A DNA stretch of 7,220 nt from Flavobacteriaceae bacterium (GTDB lineage Bacteria > Bacteroidota > Bacteroidia > Flavobacteriales > Flavobacteriaceae). The notes beneath the pieces are model-generated. The model did not search any database. It saw only the letters and a program-made list of their open reading frames with translations, and was not told where the DNA came from. Below, piece by piece: positions 1 through 5,944 of the stretch; positions within the stretch are counted from its first letter, which is position 1; the number at the start of each line of letters is the position of its first letter. The DNA lies in contig JAESTN010000062.1 in assembly GCA_016763595.1 (NCBI GenBank), forward strand, positions 1-7,220, read 5' to 3'. The position numbers were made by a program, and so were the translations under genes.

Positions 1-1
1 A

Positions 2-256
2 TATCAAACAAAAAGTAAAAGTGGTCAAGATCCATTAAATTTTCCAATTCGTTTAAATAATAAACTAGCGCATTTAAACTCGCTCACAAGAATGGGAAGC
101 TACAAGCCAACGGACCAAGCAATTGCTTTTAAAGATAAAATCACAAGAGATATAGACACACAATTATCTAAACTATACGTTATTTTTAATGAGGATGTAA
201 AACAACTAAATCAGAAAGTAAAGGAGAGTCAAATAAATCTGATACAATTAGATTAG
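2..256 (+). CDS. C-terminal end of a VPS10/sortilin-like BNR-repeat protein (5'-truncated)
   Basis: This is the last 84 codons of a larger gene that enters from the left edge; the frame is open from base 2 and stops at TAG 254-256. The tail contains the stretch LNFPIRLNNKLAHLNSL, followed by a charged helical end with repeated Lys and Asp. From memory, this is the conserved C-terminal signature of the roughly 1000-residue flavobacterial proteins annotated as VPS10 domain-containing or glycosyl hydrolase (BNR/sialidase-like beta-propeller). Those are normally secreted, and their substrate is not established. No catalytic part of the protein lies in this window, so the family call rests only on the tail. 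The gene is convergent with the PAP2 gene; the two stop codons are separated by 10 nt and sit in one hairpin. Confidence 0.6.
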   Translation, partial: YQTKSKSGQDPLNFPIRLNNKLAHLNSLTRMGSYKPTDQAIAFKDKITRDIDTQLSKLYVIFNEDVKQLNQKVKESQINLIQLD

Positions 257-275
257 CGGTATAAAGCTAATCTAA
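248..275. terminator. Perfect 10-bp inverted repeat between convergent genes, probable bidirectional terminator
   Basis: TTAGATTAGC (248-257) and GCTAATCTAA (266-275) are exact reverse complements around the 8-nt loop GGTATAAA. The stop codon of the sortilin-like gene lies in the left arm and that of the PAP2 gene in the right arm. The position between convergent genes suits a two-way terminator. However, the stem has only three G-C pairs and neither side carries a real U-tract, so intrinsic termination may be weak. It may instead act mainly as an mRNA 3'-end stabiliser. Confidence 0.5.
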
Positions 276-1127
276 ATGTAGTATTACTCCTATTTGTCTT
301 GGTGTAAATTGTAGCTCAAAAGCTAATTTTTTAGTTCTTTTATCATTGTATTTAGTCGCGTATTTTTTATCTAAATACCGATCAATTGCCTCTACAACAA
401 AAATACTAAAGGCCGTGCTAAATGCGATATCAGAGATCCAATGAAATTTGTCTACAATCCGAATAATGCCTGGTATTGATCCAACGGTGTAAATCCCCGC
501 TTTTACCCAAGGGTTTTCAAATTGTTTTGCTATTGCGTAGGCATTTGTAAATGCCAACATTGCATGCCCAGAAGGAAAAGAATCATAGTTTTCAAAATCA
601 ACAAAATGCAAGGGCTGAAACACATTGGAATTCTCACCCGTTTTTGGGCGAGCTCTTCCAACAACTCTTTTAAATACTTGTTGAAAAAAACCTGTTGCTG
701 TAGCAGAAGAAATTAGCAATACACCTGTTCTTCTTAACTTTTCATTATCGGTAAACAACCCTGTAAGATACACAGCGCTTGTGATCATGTAGTTATTCCC
801 AGGAGCAGCTACATCATTTCCGTAATTTGCTAACCACCTTGGAACATCACTACGAAAACCATCTACCCAGCCATTAAATTCGTCATCCACAAAAAATAAA
901 CTTGCGGTACCAACTGCAGTATACCCAAAATTAGTCCATTGTTTTTTTTCCCAATGTAAAGGCCTAGTATATGCATGCCCTACACCACCAAAAACATTAC
1001 CGAGGTCATATTTAAAGTTTTGCCATTTGGTTTTGTTTACATTTAAATTTAGATTATAGCTATTATGCTGCCCAAATGATACCTGTGCTGTACTGATAAA
1101 CAAAAATATGAAATAGGCTTTCTTCAT
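267..1127 (-). CDS. Exported PAP2-superfamily phosphatase
   Basis: This 286-residue protein belongs to the type-2 phosphatidic acid phosphatase / vanadium haloperoxidase-like superfamily. Such enzymes remove phosphate from lipid phosphates, such as undecaprenyl diphosphate or phosphatidate, on the outer face of the membrane. All three signature motifs are visible. KX6RP is K153 to R160-P161. PSGH is residues 185-188. The third motif is R223-x5-H229-x3-D233, with the usual Ser before the Arg replaced by Ile. H188 and H229 are the expected catalytic pair. A signal peptide or N-terminal anchor covers about residues 1-19, and hydrophobic segments lie at about 114-125, 134-150, 189-200 and 233-247. 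The start follows the upstream stop by 5 nt, so it is the last gene of a three-gene unit. The actual substrate cannot be read from sequence. A non-lipid phosphatase or a periplasmic lipid A or isoprenoid phosphatase are alternatives. Confidence 0.88.
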   Translation of the reverse strand: MKKAYFIFLFISTAQVSFGQHNSYNLNLNVNKTKWQNFKYDLGNVFGGVGHAYTRPLHWEKKQWTNFGYTAVGTASLFFVDDEFNGWVDGFRSDVPRWLANYGNDVAAPGNNYMITSAVYLTGLFTDNEKLRRTGVLLISSATATGFFQQVFKRVVGRARPKTGENSNVFQPLHFVDFENYDSFPSGHAMLAFTNAYAIAKQFENPWVKAGIYTVGSIPGIIRIVDKFHWISDIAFSTAFSIFVVEAIDRYLDKKYATKYNDKRTKKLAFELQFTPRQIGVILHLD

Positions 1128-1132
1128 AAAAT

Positions 1133-1381
1133 CTATTTTGTTTTCTTCAATACAATATACATTGCATACCCAAAACTAATGATGATTTTAATGGCCCAAA
1201 ATCGTTGCCATTTTCCTTCAGTGAAATTCATCTCGTTTACTTTTGCAAAATCTCCTGCAAAAATATCTCTCCAACTATTCATAAATAAAGAGATGAGCGT
1301 TACAAAAATTAAAAAAGGCACCGCTACTTTAAGCATGTTTGTCCAGAATCCAGGTGATTTTATTTTTTCTAAAAATGTCAT
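1133..1381 (-). CDS. Small two-helix membrane protein, function unknown
   Basis: This is an 82-residue protein whose function I cannot assign. A short basic N-terminus precedes one hydrophobic helix at about residues 16-35. A polar, charged loop at about 36-60 (WRDIFAGDF, then NFTEGKWQRFW) separates it from a second helix at about 62-78, and the protein ends in a Lys-rich tail. The Lys residues at both ends suggest that both termini face the cytoplasm, with a periplasmic loop. The start codon overlaps the stop of the MazG-like gene by one base (TAATG), and the stop lies 5 nt before the PAP2 start. This tight packing on the same strand supports it as a real, co-translated gene rather than a chance frame. 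I recall similar small proteins following the pyrophosphohydrolase gene in other flavobacteria, but I could not check this. Confidence 0.75.
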   Translation of the reverse strand: MTFLEKIKSPGFWTNMLKVAVPFLIFVTLISLFMNSWRDIFAGDFAKVNEMNFTEGKWQRFWAIKIIISFGYAMYIVLKKTK

Positions 1382-1707
1382 TATTGTAGTTTTTTATTAT
1401 TGTGATGTCTATCGTGATCACGTTTGGTTTTAATCTCTAATTTCTTATCAAAAGCAGCTTGTAAATCCACTCCTGTTTGATTTGCTAAACACAAAGTCAC
1501 AAACAAAACATCTGCCAATTCTTCTCCTAAATCTTTTGATTTATCAGATTCCTTTTCACTTTGTTCTCCATAACGACGTGCTATAATTCTAGCTACTTCC
1601 CCAACTTCTTCTGTCAATTGGGCCATATTAGTCAACTCATTAAAATATCGAACTCCATGATTTTGAATCCAATCGTCAACTTGTTTTTGAGTGGTTTTTA
1701 TTCCCAT
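1381..1707 (-). CDS. MazG-type nucleotide pyrophosphohydrolase
   Basis: This is a 108-residue single-domain all-alpha NTP pyrophosphohydrolase of the MazG superfamily, close in size to the short YpjD / RS21-C6 (dCTPase-like) forms. These hydrolyse nucleoside triphosphates to monophosphate and pyrophosphate and clean the nucleotide pool in the cytoplasm. The metal-binding signature is clear: E33-E34-x-x-E37 on one helix (LTEEVGEVAR) and E63-x-x-D66 on the next (GEELADVLF). Aromatic and polar residues near the N-terminus (DDWIQNHGVRYF) fit the family substrate pocket. A basic, His-rich tail (about residues 94-106) is a low-complexity end with no obvious role. It is the first gene of the minus-strand unit and has its own -7 element 26 nt upstream. 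The nucleotide preference cannot be told. Confidence 0.9.
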   Translation of the reverse strand: MGIKTTQKQVDDWIQNHGVRYFNELTNMAQLTEEVGEVARIIARRYGEQSEKESDKSKDLGEELADVLFVTLCLANQTGVDLQAAFDKKLEIKTKRDHDRHHNNKKLQ

Positions 1708-1732
1708 AAAATGTGTTTTACATTAAGATTTT

Positions 1733-1740
1733 CAAAGATA
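1733..1740 (-). promoter_or_regulatory. -7 promoter element of the pyrophosphohydrolase unit
   Basis: Read on the minus strand this is TATCTTTG, an exact match to the Bacteroidota sigma-ABfrA -7 consensus TAnnTTTG. It would start transcription roughly 18-20 nt before the ATG at 1707. No convincing TTG -33 element is seen at the usual 17-23 nt spacing; the upstream region is a run of T and A. The divergent tetR operator-like site lies about 36-58 nt upstream of this box, so shared control is possible but not shown. Confidence 0.55.
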
Positions 1741-1765
1741 AAGCTTCTATTTTAATAAAAAAGAT

Positions 1766-1791
1766 TAATTTTACAGACCGAATAGTCGGTT
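1766..1791 (+). promoter_or_regulatory. tetR promoter with overlapping TetR-type operator
   Basis: ACCGA (1777-1781) and TCGGT (1786-1790) form a 5-bp dyad around ATAG, with TA at the centre of symmetry and one mismatched pair flanking it. Sites of the ACCGAC-TA-GTCGGT type are typical targets of TetR/AcrR-like dimers. Immediately before it, TAATTTTA (1766-1773) matches the TAnnTTTG -7 consensus except for the last base. The dyad would therefore cover the transcription start, the usual arrangement for autorepression. The tetR ATG follows 15 nt after the dyad. The operator assignment rests on symmetry and position, not on a known binding site for this protein. Confidence 0.6.
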
Positions 1792-1805
1792 TATGAATTA
1801 CAAAA

Positions 1806-2348
1806 ATGAAAACCAAAAAAGATCTCATCATAGAAACAGCTACAAGTCTCTTTGCTAAACATGGGTTTGAAAAAACATCCGTTGCAGCTATATGTGAAAA
1901 TGCTCAAGTTTCTAAAGGTTTGGTATATCATCATTTTAAATCCAAGGATGAAATACTTATTGCTATCTATGAGCAGTCTACAGAAGAAATGGTGAACTTG
2001 AGCATGGCAGATTCAAGAAAGAAACCATCAGAAAGATTAAAGGATATCATTGAAGGCCTGTTTTTACAATTAGAAAGCAACAAACAATTCTATCAATTTA
2101 ATTTAAACATCATGTTTCAGCCATCAACAAAAAGAATGTTGGAAAGTCAAATTAAAGAAAGAGCGACTTTATTATTTAACTCCGTAAAAAGCATTTTTAA
2201 GAGGATTGACGCAACAAATTCTGAACTTTTAAGCTATGTTTTTATAGCAGAAATTGACGGAATTGCACTAAGCTATCTTTCATCATTTGAAAATTACCCA
2301 ATAACAGAAATGAAAAATCACCTACTAAAAAAATACACCAATGATTAG
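1806..2348 (+). CDS. TetR/AcrR-family transcriptional regulator
   Basis: This 180-residue DNA-binding protein has the standard TetR N-terminal three-helix domain. Helix 1 is at about residues 4-20 (ending in SLFAKHGFEKTS), and the helix-turn-helix at about 25-44 ends in the diagnostic VSKGLVYHHF. The remaining, roughly 130-residue helical part is the ligand-binding and dimerisation domain, which is too divergent to name a ligand. The length is normal for the family. The ATG at 1806 places the first helix 4 codons in, as expected. Its last 8 bases overlap the acetyltransferase start, so it is the first gene of a three-gene operon. It probably represses its own operon through the ACCGA-N4-TCGGT dyad just upstream, and it could also influence the divergent pyrophosphohydrolase unit. 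Confidence 0.93.
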   Translation: MKTKKDLIIETATSLFAKHGFEKTSVAAICENAQVSKGLVYHHFKSKDEILIAIYEQSTEEMVNLSMADSRKKPSERLKDIIEGLFLQLESNKQFYQFNLNIMFQPSTKRMLESQIKERATLLFNSVKSIFKRIDATNSELLSYVFIAEIDGIALSYLSSFENYPITEMKNHLLKKYTND

Positions 2349-2760
2349 AAAATATAAAGAGGAAGAAATCCCTAAATTATTAGAGATTTGGGAAAGTGCC
2401 GCTCTAATTGCACATCCATTTTTAGATAAGGATTTCCACGAAATGGTAAAAAACGCCATGAAAAATATGTATTTACCAAACTCAGATACTTGGGTATATG
2501 AAGAATCAGGAAGTATCATTGGTTTTATTTCAATGACAAAAAATGAAATTGGCGGCTTGTTTGTAGATCCAAAAAACCATTCAAAAGGAATTGGTACTTC
2601 TTTGGTAAATCACATGAACCAATTTCATGATTCTTTAGAAGTTGAGGTCTTTGAAGAAAATAAAATTGGAAAACCTTTTTATGAAAAATATGGCTTTAAA
2701 GTTATCAAAGAATATGTCATGAAAGAAACCAACCAGAAGGTATTAAGAATGAAAAAATGA
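2341..2760 (+). CDS. GNAT-family N-acetyltransferase, YjaB-like
   Basis: This 139-residue single-domain GNAT transfers acetyl from acetyl-CoA to an amine. The opening IRKYKEEEIPKLLEIWESA, the AHPFL segment and the GLFVDP strand (residues 72-77) resemble E. coli YjaB, which has been described as an N-acetyltransferase. The acetyl-CoA pyrophosphate loop is present as HSKGIG (80-85), with His where Gln or Arg is usual (Q/RxxGxG/A). Motif B ends in the common PFYEKYGFK (112-120), with the conserved Tyr114. The start lies inside the end of tetR (8-nt overlap), and the stop overlaps the rsgA start as ATGA, which implies translational coupling on both sides. The substrate is unknown. A ribosomal or translation-factor target would fit the neighbour but is only a guess; small-molecule amine detoxification is equally possible. 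Confidence 0.88.
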   Translation: MIRKYKEEEIPKLLEIWESAALIAHPFLDKDFHEMVKNAMKNMYLPNSDTWVYEESGSIIGFISMTKNEIGGLFVDPKNHSKGIGTSLVNHMNQFHDSLEVEVFEENKIGKPFYEKYGFKVIKEYVMKETNQKVLRMKK

Positions 2761-3824
2761 TTTTAGCAGCCTTAGGATATACAGATGCATTAGAAAGTTA
2801 CAGAACAAAAAAAAAGCTAACAATTTTCCATGTAGCTCGTGTTATTACAGAGCACAAAGAACGATATATTGTAAAAAATGAAACGGGAGACTTTGAAGCA
2901 GAACTAATTGGTAATTTACGTTTTACTGCAACCGACAGAAGTGATTTTCCTGCTGTTGGAGATTGGGTAGCAATTTCTGAATACGATACTAATAAAGCAT
3001 TGATTCATCATGTATTTCCTAGAACTTCAATTATAGAAAGACAAGCCATTGGTACGCATGGCGAAAAACAAATTATTGCTGCCAATATTGATGTTGCGTT
3101 TATTGTTCAAGCTGTAAATAGAGATTTTAACATGAATAGGCTAGAACGTTATGTAACCATTTGCAATGCTTCTCAGGTAACTCCTATTATTGTTTTAACG
3201 AAGATCGATCTGATTTCTGAAACAGAATTAGAGTCCATGCTCCAAAATATTTCTGACCGAATTAAAAGCCTAATTATAATTCCTATTAGCAATACAACTT
3301 CTAAAGGACTAGAAGTTTTAAAGTCGCATATCCACGAAGGAAAAACCTATTGTTTATTGGGCTCTTCTGGAGTTGGAAAATCTACCTTAATAAATTCCAT
3401 TTCTGGTAAAAGTTTGATGAAAACTGGAGCAATAAGCGAGTCTATTGATAGAGGAAAACATGTCACAACCCACCGGGAATTAATTGTATTGGAATCTGGA
3501 GGAATCATTATTGACAATCCAGGAATGCGAGAAGTTGGAATTACAGATGCAGCAGATGGATTAGAATTGACATTTGAAGAAATTTTTGAACTGTCTGAAA
3601 ACTGTCGCTTTTCTGATTGCACACATGTACATGAAAAAGGATGTGCTATTTTAGATGCACTTGAAAACAACAATCTAAATGCTGATTCCTATGACAATTA
3701 CTTACGCCTGGAACGTGAAAAAACTTTCTTTGCATCAAGTCTACAAGACAAAAAAAGAAACGCTAAAAACCTTGGTAAACTGATTAAATCAGCACAAAAA
3801 AAGAAACGACAAAGCAACTATTAA
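2757..3824 (+). CDS. rsgA: Ribosome small-subunit-dependent GTPase A, long form
   Basis: This 355-residue RsgA/YjeQ/YloQ GTPase acts in late maturation of the 30S subunit, where it tests the decoding centre and releases assembly factors on GTP hydrolysis. The circular permutation typical of the family is plain. An N-terminal OB fold (about 20-95, with AVGDWVAI) comes first, then G4 TKID (148-151), G1/P-loop GSSGVGKST (202-210), the switch region with T237-T238, and G3 as DNPG (253-256) where DTPG is usual. A C-terminal zinc knuckle follows: C283-x4-C288-x-H290-x5-C296. The tail is very Lys/Arg-rich and could touch rRNA. The opening MILAALGYTDALESYR and the 355-residue length mark the longer RsgA type seen alongside a shorter housekeeping RsgA of about 310 residues in many Bacteroidota, so this may be a second copy. 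It is the last gene of the tetR operon. Confidence 0.93.
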   Translation: MILAALGYTDALESYRTKKKLTIFHVARVITEHKERYIVKNETGDFEAELIGNLRFTATDRSDFPAVGDWVAISEYDTNKALIHHVFPRTSIIERQAIGTHGEKQIIAANIDVAFIVQAVNRDFNMNRLERYVTICNASQVTPIIVLTKIDLISETELESMLQNISDRIKSLIIIPISNTTSKGLEVLKSHIHEGKTYCLLGSSGVGKSTLINSISGKSLMKTGAISESIDRGKHVTTHRELIVLESGGIIIDNPGMREVGITDAADGLELTFEEIFELSENCRFSDCTHVHEKGCAILDALENNNLNADSYDNYLRLEREKTFFASSLQDKKRNAKNLGKLIKSAQKKKRQSNY

Positions 3825-3930
3825 AATGTTTATCACGTTAAAATAATTAGATAATATTGTATTAAATAAGATTAATTAGTGAGTTGACAAAATGCATACC
3901 TTAGCTTTTCAATCTAGCAACCACCTAATT
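3825..3930. other. AT-rich intergenic region between rsgA and the M24 peptidase
   Basis: These 106 bases contain no gene. A weak TAATA-TTG-TATTA dyad near 3852-3865 is the only hairpin candidate after rsgA and is too AT-rich to call a terminator. A possible promoter for the peptidase is TTG at 3884-3886 followed, 15 nt later, by TAGCTTTT (3902-3909). The latter matches TAnnTTTG in all but the last base, although the spacing is shorter than the usual 17-23 nt. Transcription from it would begin after the ATG at 3892 and before the ATG at 3931, favouring the later start for the peptidase. Confidence 0.4.
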
Positions 3931-5208
3931 ATGAAAAGAAGAAATTTTATTAAAAGAACTGCTATTGGAGCAAGTGCAGCTTTAGTTACGGGCATGAGTT
4001 CTTGTGTTTCGAATGACTCTACAGTTAAAGAAGCAACTATTTTTGATGCGTTAAAACCGATGACAAATGATGTGGTTTCTATAACTGTTGAAGAACGAAA
4101 ATCAAGAATAAAAAAGGCACAAAAGCTAATGCAAAAAAATGGCTTACAAGCCATTTTATTAGATGCCGGAACTTCTTTAAAATACTTTACCGGTTTGTCT
4201 TGGTGGCCTAGTGAAAGACCCATGATTGCCCTGATTCCAGCATCTGGAGCAGTACGTTATATCTGCCCAGCATTTGAAGAATCTCGTTTGAATAAAAAAA
4301 TTACGATTGGTAAAGAGGTATTTCCTTGGGAAGAAGACGAAAGTCCGTATACACAAATTGGAACTGCATTAAAAGCTGCTGGAATTTCTGAAGGGAAAGT
4401 TGGATTGGAAGAACGTTTTCGTTATTTTATTTTAAATGGATTGCAAAAAGATGCTTCAAACTATACCTATGTAAGCGCCGACTCAGTGACGATTCCTTGT
4501 AGATTGATAAAATCAAAAGCAGAAATTGCATTGATGCAAAAAGCAACAGATATAACGATTGAAGCCATAAAAATTGGACTGGCAAGCTTAAAAGTAGGAT
4601 CTATTCCTGGAGATTTCTCCTCAGCTGTTGCAAAAGCACATTCAAAATTAGGAGCAAATCATGGATTCGCTTTGGCTAATTTCGGGCCAGACTCTGCTTT
4701 TCCACATGGAAGCGGGCAACCTCAAATTTTAAAAAAAGGAGATATTGTGTTGGTTGATTGTGGCTGTACAGTTGAAGGGTATAATTCTGATATGAGCAGA
4801 ACCATTGTTTTTGGAGCAACACCTACAAAACGACAACAAGAAATTTGGGAACTAGAAAAAAAATCTCAAGCTGCAGGGTTTAAAGCTGCACAGATTGACA
4901 ATGAATTACAGCAAGTAGACATAGATGCAAGACAGGTATTGATTGACGCTGGGTTTGGTCCGGGATATAAATTACCAGGATTACCACATAGAACTGGGCA
5001 TGGAATAGGAATGGACGGACATGAATGGGGAAATGCCGTAAAAGGAAATACCATAAAACTAGAACCTGGCATGTGCTTTAGTATAGAACCAAATATTTCT
5101 ATTGTTGGTGAATTTGGAGTACGCCATGAAGATTGTGTATATATGACAACTGAAGGGCCAAAATGGTTTTCACAACCAAGTCCATCAATTGAACAACCTT
5201 TTGTTTAA
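3931..5208 (+). CDS. Tat-exported M24-family metallopeptidase (Xaa-Pro aminopeptidase-like), putative lipoprotein
   Basis: This is a 425-residue creatinase/prolidase-fold peptidase that probably removes N-terminal residues before proline or cleaves X-Pro dipeptides with two metal ions. The N-terminal creatinase domain (about 50-195) precedes the pita-bread catalytic domain (about 200-415). All five metal ligands are present: D276 (VLVDCG), D287 (SDMSRT), H357 (GHGIGM), E386 (FSIEPN) and E400 (GVRHEDC). The family His residues H259 (FPHGSG) and H364 (DGHEW) are there too. I chose the ATG at 3931 rather than 3892. It begins MKRRNFIKR, a twin-arginine motif at the very N-terminus, followed by a hydrophobic Ala-rich stretch and a lipobox-like GMSSC with Cys25; the longer start would put 13 unrelated residues before the signal. 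This implies folded, metal-loaded export by Tat and lipid anchoring. It stands alone, facing aat tail to tail. Creatinase-like amidinohydrolase activity is a less likely alternative. Confidence 0.88.
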   Translation: MKRRNFIKRTAIGASAALVTGMSSCVSNDSTVKEATIFDALKPMTNDVVSITVEERKSRIKKAQKLMQKNGLQAILLDAGTSLKYFTGLSWWPSERPMIALIPASGAVRYICPAFEESRLNKKITIGKEVFPWEEDESPYTQIGTALKAAGISEGKVGLEERFRYFILNGLQKDASNYTYVSADSVTIPCRLIKSKAEIALMQKATDITIEAIKIGLASLKVGSIPGDFSSAVAKAHSKLGANHGFALANFGPDSAFPHGSGQPQILKKGDIVLVDCGCTVEGYNSDMSRTIVFGATPTKRQQEIWELEKKSQAAGFKAAQIDNELQQVDIDARQVLIDAGFGPGYKLPGLPHRTGHGIGMDGHEWGNAVKGNTIKLEPGMCFSIEPNISIVGEFGVRHEDCVYMTTEGPKWFSQPSPSIEQPFV

Positions 5209-5220
5209 ACTAAAAAAAAA

Positions 5221-5868
5221 TTATAATTTCAGTATTTCCAAAAACGTCTTTCTAGAAATTTCTTTTGCTCCTAAGCTCGCCAAATGATCATTATATACTT
5301 GGCAGTCTATTAGTTGGTACTTGTGATTTTGCACTAAATGAATAAATGCCAATTTAGACGCATTACTGATTAAACTAAACATGCTTTCACCACAGAAAAC
5401 ACCATTTCCTAAATCAACACCATACAAACCACCTACCAATACTTGTTTTTTTGAGTCGGCATCATAAAACCAAACTTCTATAGATTTTGCAAATCCTTTT
5501 TTATGTAAATTGATATAGGCCTGCTCCATATCATCGGTAATCCAAGTTCCAAAATCATCATTTCTTAGAATGTGCTTACAATTGAAAATCACTTCGCTAA
5601 AAGCCGTGTTTTCTGTAATTGTAAAATTTCCTTTTTTAATGAGCTGTTTCATTGATTTTGAAACCTTCAAATCCTCTGGAAATAGCACCATTCGCTCTGA
5701 TGGACAATACCAAATAATGGGGTCATCATCAGAAAACCAAGGGAAAATTCCGCTTTTATACGCCAACAACAATCTTTCTTCAGACAAATCTCCACCCAAA
5801 GCAATTACGCCTTCTTCAGAAGTTGTTTCAGGTTTTGGGAATTCGACTTTATCTGTTAACCAGATCAT
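5221..5868 (-). CDS. aat: Leucyl/phenylalanyl-tRNA--protein transferase
   Basis: This 215-residue cytoplasmic enzyme moves Leu or Phe from aminoacyl-tRNA onto proteins with N-terminal Arg or Lys, tagging them for ClpS-ClpAP degradation in the bacterial N-degron pathway. Family motifs run through the whole length: GVIALGGDLSEERLLLAY (20-37), SGIFPWF (39-45), WYCPSERMVL (53-62), TWIT (108-111), AKSIEVW (127-133) and VGGLYGV (145-151). GESMFS (160-165) follows, with E161 matching the E. coli catalytic Glu156. LIDCQ (186-190) has Q190 matching Gln188, and HLASLGA is at 195-201. The length is close to the family norm and nothing is missing. The stop lies only 12 nt from the stop of the convergent peptidase gene. 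The start lies 76 nt from the divergent sulfatase start, so the two share an upstream region. Confidence 0.96.
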   Translation of the reverse strand: MIWLTDKVEFPKPETTSEEGVIALGGDLSEERLLLAYKSGIFPWFSDDDPIIWYCPSERMVLFPEDLKVSKSMKQLIKKGNFTITENTAFSEVIFNCKHILRNDDFGTWITDDMEQAYINLHKKGFAKSIEVWFYDADSKKQVLVGGLYGVDLGNGVFCGESMFSLISNASKLAFIHLVQNHKYQLIDCQVYNDHLASLGAKEISRKTFLEILKL

Positions 5869-5890
5869 AAAAATTATTGCTTTTTAAGAA

Positions 5891-5922
5891 TTGCTAAAAT
5901 AGCGAAGATTTCCCTATTTTAG
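5891..5922. promoter_or_regulatory. Divergent promoter region of aat and the sulfatase, built on a 9-bp inverted repeat
   Basis: CTAAAATAG (5894-5902) and CTATTTTAG (5914-5922) are exact reverse complements separated by 11 nt. Each arm, read outward, gives TATTTTAG, one base from the TAnnTTTG -7 consensus, so the two arms can serve as the -7 boxes of back-to-back promoters. For the sulfatase direction a TTG at 5891-5893 lies 21 nt before the box, a correct -33 spacing. For aat the nearest TTG (5929-5931, minus strand) is 27 nt away, which is too far. Starts would fall roughly 15-20 nt before each ATG. The repeat could equally be an operator for a dimeric regulator. Confidence 0.45.
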
Positions 5923-5944
5923 ACCCATCAATTTATACATCCTT

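Noticed and set aside
1793..1795. ATG 13 nt before the tetR start
   Set aside because: It is out of frame with the TetR product and lies at the edge of the operator-like dyad. The ATG at 1806 gives a normal TetR N-terminus.
3892..3930. Upstream in-frame ATG adding 13 residues to the M24 peptidase
   Set aside because: It would bury the twin-arginine motif behind an unrelated segment, and the best promoter-like box (3902-3909) lies downstream of it.
3909..4223. Long open frame on the minus strand opposite the peptidase gene (also 522-716, 1179-1433, 3347-3673, 4866-5072, 5570-5887 and 6279-6485 opposite other genes)
   Set aside because: Each lies antisense to a gene with clear family motifs, shows no recognisable motif and has shadow-like composition.
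5212..5229. AAATTATAATTT palindrome followed by a T-run on the minus strand, as a terminator for aat
   Set aside because: It is a loopless, all-AT 12-bp palindrome that overlaps the stop codon and could not form a stable hairpin. The GTTTAAAC palindrome at about 5203-5210 is likewise too short to mean anything.
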